A DNA stretch of 64,000 nucleotides. It comes from Hondaea fermentalgiana. Its lineage: Eukaryota > Sar > Bigyra > Thraustochytrida > Thraustochytriidae. The stretch is taken from positions 44,395-108,394 of the forward strand of contig NPFB01000044.1 of assembly GCA_014084085.1 (NCBI GenBank). The letters are read 5' to 3'. Numbering within the stretch: the first letter of the stretch is position 1; each line of letters starts with the position of its first letter. Made by a program: the position numbers and the translations under genes. Below are positions 27,806 to 35,200 of the stretch, one piece after another. Under the pieces are notes generated by a model. The model did no database searches, was not told the origin of the DNA, and saw only the letters and a list, made by a program, of their open reading frames with translations.

Positions 27806-28915
27806 ATGGGACCAATTAAACGTTTGGTGATCGCTGCAGCAACGCTTTTACTCTGGTATAGCTCTGGCCTCGATCTCCTTGAATTGGGTAAAGCATCGGG
27901 ACTGCCCTCTGAACTTGTATCGGAATTGCCATCGTTTCCGCCGTCGATCGTGACATCATCTTTGTTTTCATGGAAGACCTTTGGCATTCCTAACCTGGAC
28001 ATTGTCCCTTGTGTCATTCTCGGCCTTATCCTTAATCCTATGATGAGTTTCATCGCATGGATGCTTTCGAGCAAGAGGGATACCGAGAATAAGAGCGGGC
28101 TCTCCATTTACGTGGCTGTCTTTCTCGGCGCCTATGGACCTCTTTGCCTTCTCGTTGGTATTCTCATGATTTCATCGGCAAAGTATCGCGAGAACGTGTA
28201 CGAGGAACGCCCGCCGTCTGCGCCAACGAACGAGGATCAAGTGCAACAGCTTGCAGAGCTGCAGACCACTGTAGAAAATCTGCGCACTCAGCTTGCCGAG
28301 CGCGACCGCACAATCGCGACCCAGCAGGCGCAGATTGACGAGCTCAAGAAGTCTCAGGGACTCACAACGCCCGCGTGTGAGGCCACAAAGGCAGCTGCGA
28401 CACCTGTACGCCCCTCAATGAATGCCCTGCTCGGCCAGATTCAAAAGGGCAAGCAGCTCAAGGCCCTCACTGCCAAGGACTCTGTTGGTCAACCAGACTC
28501 GACGGCTTCGGGACGCCCTCCAATGAACCCCCTTCTTGCCGAGCTTCAAAAGGGCAAGCAGCTCAAGGCCGTCACTGCCAATGACTCTGCTCGTCAACCA
28601 GACTTGACGGCTTCGGGACGCCCTCCAATGAACTCCCTTCTCGCCGAGCTTCAAAAGGGCAAGCAGCTCAAGGCCGTCACTAAAGATGCACCTTCGCAAG
28701 CAAAACCTGCTGTTGCAAATTCGGCCGCGCCTTCTATGGCTCAACTTTGTCTGGATAAGGTCAAGGAGCGCGCCGCCAAAGGCACGGGACAGTGCATCGA
28801 TGACATTTTGGCGAACAACAAGCGAAACACTCCGATCGTGCCGGCAAGCAACGCTAACTCAGAGCTTCAGGCTGCTCTAGCTCGTCGCAGAATGGTGGCT
28901 CCGGCTGCGAACTAA
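27806..28915 (+). CDS. Membrane protein with coiled coil and three tandem WH2-like actin-binding motifs
   Basis: A 369-residue protein of no known family as a whole. Residues 5-22 are hydrophobic (signal anchor or first helix); 64-88 and 100-124 are two more membrane helices. Residues 143-184 are a coiled coil (VQQLAELQTTVENLRTQLAE). Three motifs follow at 202-221, 237-256 and 272-291, reading RPSMNALLGQIQKGKQLKAL, RPPMNPLLAELQKGKQLKAV and RPPMNSLLAELQKGKQLKAV. They fit the WH2 pattern R-x(2-3)-LL-x2-I/L-Q-x-G-x-x-LK-x-V of WASP, Spire and cordon-bleu, where the helix and LKxV bind G-actin. The linkers are 15 residues. The C-terminus has SELQAALARRRMV. Tandem WH2 suggests actin monomer capture or nucleation at a membrane (inference). 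ATG 27806 is used; the frame extends to a GTG at 27767. Confidence 0.82.
   Translation: MGPIKRLVIAAATLLLWYSSGLDLLELGKASGLPSELVSELPSFPPSIVTSSLFSWKTFGIPNLDIVPCVILGLILNPMMSFIAWMLSSKRDTENKSGLSIYVAVFLGAYGPLCLLVGILMISSAKYRENVYEERPPSAPTNEDQVQQLAELQTTVENLRTQLAERDRTIATQQAQIDELKKSQGLTTPACEATKAAATPVRPSMNALLGQIQKGKQLKALTAKDSVGQPDSTASGRPPMNPLLAELQKGKQLKAVTANDSARQPDLTASGRPPMNSLLAELQKGKQLKAVTKDAPSQAKPAVANSAAPSMAQLCLDKVKERAAKGTGQCIDDILANNKRNTPIVPASNANSELQAALARRRMVAPAAN
28409..28690 (+). repeat. 105-bp tandem repeat encoding the WH2 motifs (2.7 units)
   Basis: Units start at 28409, 28514 and 28619, each 105 bp (35 codons); the third is cut after about 70 bp. Units 2 and 3 are nearly identical at DNA level, including the shared TTCAAAAGGGCAAGCAGCTC core, which points to recent duplication or gene conversion. 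Confidence 0.9.
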
Positions 28916-29842
28916 TCACGCAAGCATTTCTTTTTTCTTTGATGTGCACGACTTCTCCGAGCATTAGAGTCTCTAGGTGAGATGCCGATGGCGTGATAGG
29001 AAGACGTGGCAAAGGACGAATATTCACATCGGTGACAGCAATGACCAGAGCGGGATCTCTACTTGACAATATTGCAGAGGGAGCACCTGGCCGACTTCGA
29101 ACGGGCCGCCGACTCCACTTCTACAGCTGTGCCCTTTCATTACTGCATAGCTTGGTGGATGGCATTGCAGATAAGCGTGGCGTGAGAGCCGGAGCCCTCA
29201 AGCACCATGGCGGGACAAACGTTGAATTCTTAGGACTAGGCCCCTGTGCCTACCATCGAGAAGTTGATGGGTACTGTCCATTCTTCAGTCAAGGGACAGC
29301 CCCTGTACTGGCCGTCAAGTTTCGTGACATCGCTTTGGATTCTTCATCTGGGGCCAAGACGGAAAATGAACTCGTCCATTCCGTTGTCCTGGAAACAGGT
29401 CAAAAGCCTTATGGAGACTGTCGATCCGAACGACTAACTTTGATCAAGTATTTTCATCATCCGTGACCAAAATGCCAACTAGGCTCGTCCATGAAGTCGT
29501 TCCGCAAACAGATCGACAAGGCCAGGAAAGCTTTTGTCGCATTTATTCATTCGCCACGGTTCGATGACTGACTGACTTTGGTCGGGTTTTTCTATCATTG
29601 GTGACCAAAACACAAAATGGACTCTTCCTGATCAGCCATGACCAAAACTCAAAATGGACTCGACCGTGTAACAAGGTATACGTAATCTTAACTTCTTGGA
29701 TTGCAGCAATCGTAGCGATTGTAGCGATGGATCGTTCGGCGGATATCAGGCAAGCAAAAAAAGAAAAAGACAGCGAGGCCAGCAAACCCGAAAAGAACTA
29801 GCCAGCAAGAAGCCAACCAAGAGCGCAGAAGTCAACGAGACG
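28916..29842. other. Intergenic with orphan ORF and degenerate direct repeats
   Basis: About 930 bp. An open frame 29041-29466 (+, 141 codons from ATG) and an overlapping frame ending near 29440 are both open, but neither shows a known domain. TGACCAAAAC-x-CAAAATGG appears at 29602 and again at 29639 (22 of 23 bases equal), with a weaker copy at 29464. The last part should hold the promoter of the dynamin-like gene. I treat the orphan frame as unproven. Confidence 0.45.
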
Positions 29843-31993
29843 ATGATGAGCGAGACATCAAGCGAGAATGGCTGGACTCGCGTGGATAGAACAGCATTCG
29901 AGGTTCTATCGATCGACGAGAACGAACTCAGCGACGAGCTGGTTCGTACCGCATACGAAGATCGACTACGTGAGGCGACCACAGAGGAAGAGCGGAGACG
30001 TCTTTTTGAGGCATTCCGAACCATCGAGACAGAACCTTGTCGCACAGGATATCGGCTTGCGCTCACTCAATTCGAAACGCGAGAGCGCGAAAACTCTGAC
30101 GCGTCTGCAGGCGAGTCGCCGCCAGCTCTTGTTCATGCCGCGCCAACGAAAGGCATCGCTGGTATCCTTTGTGCTCCAGATGCTCCATACGCCAGACTTC
30201 TCCAGGCAGCTCTGCAAGTCAAAGGCAACTTTGAGTTAGAGCTTCCGCAGATTATTGTATGCGGCGCCGAAAGCCAAGGAAAGTCTTCGACGCTCGAGCG
30301 CATTGCCATGCGAGACATCTTCCCTCGCGACCGCAGATTTTGCACGCGAATGCCCGTGCGACTCATGCTGAGAACAAGCCGTCACCAGAATCAAGTCACA
30401 ATTCGCGTCAAGGACCTCGACAACGGTGAAATTAGACGTGAAACCGATCCTCAGATCTGCGTGACGGGAGATCAAACCGATGAGCCGTTCTCTGCAGAAG
30501 TTGCAGAGCTCATTCGCGACTTTATCCGCGAAGAGCATCCCGAAGACACAGGTCGCAGTGTGGTCACCGATCGCGAAGTTCAGATCGAGATTCGCGCTCC
30601 CTCCGTGCCAACCATCGACCTGGTCGATTTGCCTGGCATCGTGTCTGCTCCAGAAAATGCCAGATTGGCCACGACGAGCATTACACAACGTATGCTGGCC
30701 CAGGAACATGTCCTCGTGCTTGCGGTTGTCTCTGCGCGTTCAGAAGCGCTCAACAACAACATAATTTGGCCTTTGATGCGTGCAGCCAACAAGCCATCGA
30801 TTGTGGTGCTGACTCGAGTGGATGAACCGGGGGGCGAGGAGGACCTCCGCGCCCGTCTTGAGCGCGATCCAGCGGTCATGCCAGATGATGTTCCGATCAG
30901 AATTGTCGTTCCTGTGGCGAACCGGGACACACGCAGGCACATCGATAGGGATAGTCTGCGGAACTCGTACACCCGAGAGGAGACCGCGCTGCGTGAAGCA
31001 TGCGCAAAGGAAGAGATAGAATACGATACGACGAAGCACGGCATGCCAGGCGTTCTGCACGCGCTAAATGAATTGATTCGCACGTACATGCGCGACCAGT
31101 GGGTGACTGCAGAGCTGCAGCGCTGTAGAAACGTCCTCATGGTCCGCTTCCGAAACCTCTGGGGGCTTGGCATGACACCCCAAGCTATTTCGCAGAATTC
31201 GATGGTGAGCGAAATACAGCGAGGACTCAATGCTCTCAAGGATATGCCAACTCCAGAGGTGCTGCAGGAAGTCGAGAGCCGAGATTGTTTCGCTTTCATT
31301 CGTGAGTTCCCGGGAAACGCTCCCCTCCTGCGTAGAGCACAACTTCTCGATGATTGCAAGGAGAAACTCATGGGAAACACCAAGAAACTCATCAGTGATA
31401 ACTGGGAATCTTTCAAGGAGCTTGCGATGCGCAAAATTCTCGACGAGTCGGAGCTCCCACTCAAAATCGGGCGATTTTCCTTCATTAGAGAGCACATCAG
31501 AGTCACCTTGGAAGACAGTTTCGATAAAGCGAAGATGGGCATAACCGAGAAAGCATTCTCTTGCGCATTCGATCAGCTCGAGGAAGCTCTCATGAACCGA
31601 AGCGACGAGATTGAGACTGATCAGATCCGTGAAAGCGTGTGCGACGCTGTGAACTTGCGCATCATAGCTTCGATCGCGAGCAAAACTTTAGTCGAACATC
31701 TCTATACCGATTGTCACTTCGAGCTCGAAGAGGAGCCTGGCGTAGCTGGAAAGCGTGAAGCTATTGAGGACCAAATTGATGCTGTTTATCGTACCGTGAA
31801 CGTGCTTCAGGAGCTGCAAGATCTCGAGGGAATTCCTGAGGATTTTGGAAAGGCAAGACTACTCATTGATGCGGGTGTCACTGAGGAATTGAAGGCGTCG
31901 ATAAAGGATAAAACGTTCCCCACGGACTTTCTTTCTGGAACTTTTGGTGCCTGGAATTACCGCAGCCTACTTAAAGAAATTTCGAACGAGTGA
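29843..31993 (+). CDS. Dynamin-like GTPase with N-terminal J-like segment
   Basis: A 716-residue large GTPase. The G domain has a dynamin-type P-loop GAESQGKSST (141-150), switch I text FCTRMPVRLML (166-176), G3 motif DLPG (262-265) and G4 TRVD (324-327). Downstream is a long helical region that fits the dynamin middle/stalk; a GED-like helix may lie at about 645-690. No PH or Pro-rich domain is visible. Residues 18-75 (FEVLSIDENELSDELVRTAY, then FEAFRTIETEPCRTGYRLAL) resemble the helices of a J domain but lack HPD, so Hsp70 activation is not expected. ATG 29843 is the first ATG in frame; the frame runs back to a TTG at 29696. After the TGA, coding-like acidic sequence continues in shifted frames to 32272 (see findings). 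Confidence 0.82.
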   Translation: MMSETSSENGWTRVDRTAFEVLSIDENELSDELVRTAYEDRLREATTEEERRRLFEAFRTIETEPCRTGYRLALTQFETRERENSDASAGESPPALVHAAPTKGIAGILCAPDAPYARLLQAALQVKGNFELELPQIIVCGAESQGKSSTLERIAMRDIFPRDRRFCTRMPVRLMLRTSRHQNQVTIRVKDLDNGEIRRETDPQICVTGDQTDEPFSAEVAELIRDFIREEHPEDTGRSVVTDREVQIEIRAPSVPTIDLVDLPGIVSAPENARLATTSITQRMLAQEHVLVLAVVSARSEALNNNIIWPLMRAANKPSIVVLTRVDEPGGEEDLRARLERDPAVMPDDVPIRIVVPVANRDTRRHIDRDSLRNSYTREETALREACAKEEIEYDTTKHGMPGVLHALNELIRTYMRDQWVTAELQRCRNVLMVRFRNLWGLGMTPQAISQNSMVSEIQRGLNALKDMPTPEVLQEVESRDCFAFIREFPGNAPLLRRAQLLDDCKEKLMGNTKKLISDNWESFKELAMRKILDESELPLKIGRFSFIREHIRVTLEDSFDKAKMGITEKAFSCAFDQLEEALMNRSDEIETDQIRESVCDAVNLRIIASIASKTLVEHLYTDCHFELEEEPGVAGKREAIEDQIDAVYRTVNVLQELQDLEGIPEDFGKARLLIDAGVTEELKASIKDKTFPTDFLSGTFGAWNYRSLLKEISNE

Positions 31994-32272
31994 CGGAGAG
32001 GAAGTCTCTGGTATATACGAGGACGAGGACGAGGATGAGGACGAGGACGTGGACGTAGACGTGGACGACCAGGATGTCGCGAGCGAGCTTTTCTCTGCCG
32101 ACAGTGACGACGTCTAGGTTATGCAGATACTGGTTTCGATGAATGTGGCGACAATGGTTTTGATGCCCAGGAATCTCCTTTTGACGCTCTTCGTCTCAAT
32201 GATTCTCTTGGTGATGATTCCCAAGGGGCTCACCGACTTAAGATCGGGGAGAAATTTAGGCCCAGGCCCTAG
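31991..32272 (+). pseudogene. Frame-broken acidic extension of the dynamin-like gene
   Basis: Directly after the in-frame TGA (31991-31993), the +1 frame is open from 31992 to a TAG at 32115 and encodes DGEEVSGIYEDEDEDEDEDV and further acidic text ending SADSDDV. From 32120 the original dynamin phase is open again (YADTGFDECGDNGFDAQE through KFRPRP) to a TAG at 32270. The composition is that of an acidic tail. Two compensating frame changes would restore a longer protein; they could be real mutations, assembly indels around the GAGGAC repeats, or an unrecognised splice. I found no intron that fits. Confidence 0.4.
32010..32070. repeat. GAGGAC/GTGGAC hexanucleotide repeats
   Basis: About ten imperfect 6-bp units (GAGGAC, GAGGAT, GTGGAC, GTAGAC) just past the dynamin stop codon. 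They encode Asp-Glu and Asp-Val repeats in one frame and are a likely site for slippage or assembly indels. Confidence 0.75.
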
Positions 32273-35200
32273 TAATGAGCTATAATCGTCACCAGTATCG
32301 CTAACGTGCTTGTGTCTTGTTCGGAAAATTCATTTGTCTGAGGAGGACGATGAACCCAGGAGACGTGATGAAGTGGAGCGGCTTGGGGCGAAAAGCGAAC
32401 GCGGTTGCCCAGGAAAAGTAGACCGTCGCATTTCGCGAACGGCACAATGCAGAAATTGTTCATAGATGCCTCGAGGAAAACGTGAAGCAAACTCGCGTCA
32501 TGCCCAGACAGAGTAGTGCCTTGTAAGGTTCGAGAGAGCTTCTCATTGACTGCAAGGTCAGATCGAAAGACAAAAGGAACATTGGCAAAGTCTTTCTGGC
32601 AAGCCGCTGGACTTTCCAAAGTCCTTGCATCATCGAGTCGAATGAAAGCGTCCTTACCGTCGATCTGTACCTGAAGCAAAGGGACGACAAATTCGCAAGG
32701 CACGATTTCGTGAGCGGCTGCTTCGAGTGCTTCCGCCCGATCCAGGCGTCCAGCCCAGTCTGTACGATCTTCTGGTGAGATGGAGTGCACAGCCTCTGCG
32801 ATCGACCTATTGATAGTTTCTGCGCGAGCTAAACTTTCCGAGTCTCGTGCGCTGCGAAGACAAACGTCAAGATCAAAAGAAACCATTGCTGAGCACCCGA
32901 GCATAATTTGTACAGCAACGTCAATTTCCTCGAGTGGTCTCGAATATCGAAATTGGCATACCCCAAAACACGGCGTCTCATCATTCGGACAATAGAGAGG
33001 CACTGAGGCAAGTGTCCCATCTTCAGACCACGAAACTTTGGCTCCTTGTTCGCTGACGCAACGTGCAGCCTCCACGTCGAACTCGGGTTGTGCAGAGTTT
33101 TCTGCCACTTCCCAGCGGGTCTTACCTGATGCGGCCGTGTACACGGGTTTCAGACCTTGATTTACATCGTGCTCCTCAGGCATGAGGTAAACGACAATGT
33201 TGTCGGTATCAAGCAAAAGATGTGTCTGCTCAATGAGTCCTGCACAAGCTGGCTGAATTGTTTCGGCAATATGTGCAAGGACCAGGCTCGATACTTGGCT
33301 CGAGGTGGCACGAAGAATCGCATGGCGCGGATCTTGATTTGCCCGCTGCATAAAGTCCCACATTTTTTCGCGCAAGTCTTTAGCCAGATCACTTGTGTCC
33401 AAGAGTGCAAGGCCTTGATCATCTCCCTCTGTAAGAATATCCGCATGAACTGGCTGACTTGGCGAAGCCATCACTTCTTCTGGATGTTCTGCCTGAGATG
33501 GAAGATCGTGCTTTGCGCAAAATGTCCCAAGGTCACCGCATACCAGAATGCCATGCGGGATGCTGGGATTGTTGCTTTGATCTGAGGAAGCGAGAAGAGC
33601 AGCGCGATCGTGCATACCCGCGCTTGTAAGGTATTCTTGAAAGCATCGTAACCCAGTCTCGGCCATGTCGTGACGTATCTCATCCATCTCGATGCGATGA
33701 TCTTCCTGCCGGCCTCTGGCATGTTCTACCTTCGCAAGATGCCTCAGAGTTTCTGCGATGAGGGGGCTCACAGAATTGACCCAATGCAGGATCTCCAGGT
33801 CCCCACGCCCCGTGCGCACAAGTACATCGTCCATGGACCAGACGGAGAAGTCTTGCTCCTCTTGATGCTCATCAAGGGCCAATGCCTGGCAAAAGTAGAC
33901 TGTCTCCTTCTTTGCAGCAGCTGTGCTGCTTTGACTAAGAGAGAATGCAATTTCAAAGGCCCATCTCGAGCTGCTTTTCGAAGCCCATTCGGTCCAAGCG
34001 ACAATTTCCTCGCCATCCACAGGGAGAACTTCTTCTGGAAATGTTGCACCCCGTGCATTGCATTTCATGGCGAGCCTTTGCTTGGAAGCAACGTCGACCA
34101 CTGCCGCAGCTACCCGCAGACCAAAGTCCCGCAGGTACTGCACAAGCCAAGGGCAGGAATCCGAGTCTTCCAATCGATCCGCTCTCGACGGGCCAACGGG
34201 GTCTCGAGGATTTATTCGCTCCACAAGCCCAGAATTCTCGTAAAGCCCAGGAACGATTTCCATGCGACGGGTTTTGGTTTTGCTCTGCTCCCTTGTCTTT
34301 CTCTCTTTTGTAACAGTATTCGTCGTCTCTTCTCCACGGTTCGATTTTGGCGCCTGCGCGCCTGGGTTGATTGATGAGGAGCGCTCCCACTTCACGACGT
34401 GATCCTGATGGTCAATTATGATAAGTTTAACAGCCTTTTGCTGTGTTCGTGCAAGATCAAGCCTGGCCAGCTGCGGCTTTCTGTGCGTGTATAGGGCCCG
34501 TAGCGATGCAGCAATTGGCATTTCAAAGGGCGTCATTTCGAGTTCGGGGTCCCAGGCGGATGGTGCATGTACATCAAGCATTGTTCTCTGGAATGCTTGT
34601 GCGCTTGGTCCCAGGAGATTTTCATCCGATGATTGCATAGTTTCGGCACAAATACGCAAAGAGTCAAGATCCCCTAACCACAAAGATTTGTAAAGACCTT
34701 GTGCAAGTTGCTCGCAAAGTTCCGTGGAAGAACGGGCCGAAAGTATGCCGCGTCGTATGTCTGTTAGTTGCGCTTGGACTGTGCATGACCGTGCAAGATT
34801 TTCCACCTCGCCTTCCCATTCGCGCATTGTGGCTGCGCGCTTTTCTTGGTCTCCTGCATCACGAAGATATTGGGAAAGCGCGTTCGCAATCATTGGTGCA
34901 CATTCGTCACCAACAATCTCATCCATGTGCCCAAAGGGCTCCTTCATCCGCGCGTGTAATTCGTTGCTTCTTTCAAAGTACTTGCCTTCTGCTTTACCGC
35001 GAAGTCGAGTCTGCTCGAGCGCCCTCTCCAGTCGCAAAACGCCCAAAAAGACTTCCTCATCCTCTTGAAGAGCTGGGTCAACCGCAAAAATGGGAACGCA
35101 GAGTTCGGAAACTTCGCGAAACATGTCTCGAAATCGCGTCGACTTCTTCTCCGCAATGGATCGCACAAGCGCGTGATCTTTTTCAATATTCCAAGCCAGC

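Noticed and set aside
28409..28690. Regular direct repeats suggesting a CRISPR array
   Set aside because: Units are contiguous 105-bp coding repeats that encode WH2-like motifs, in a eukaryotic gene; there are no spacers.
32115..32284. Hydrophobic frame after the TAG at 32115 (MQILVSMNVATMVL)
   Set aside because: It is the out-of-frame reading of the acidic tail; hydrophobic text arises from shifted GAT/GAC codons, and no start context or membrane family fits.
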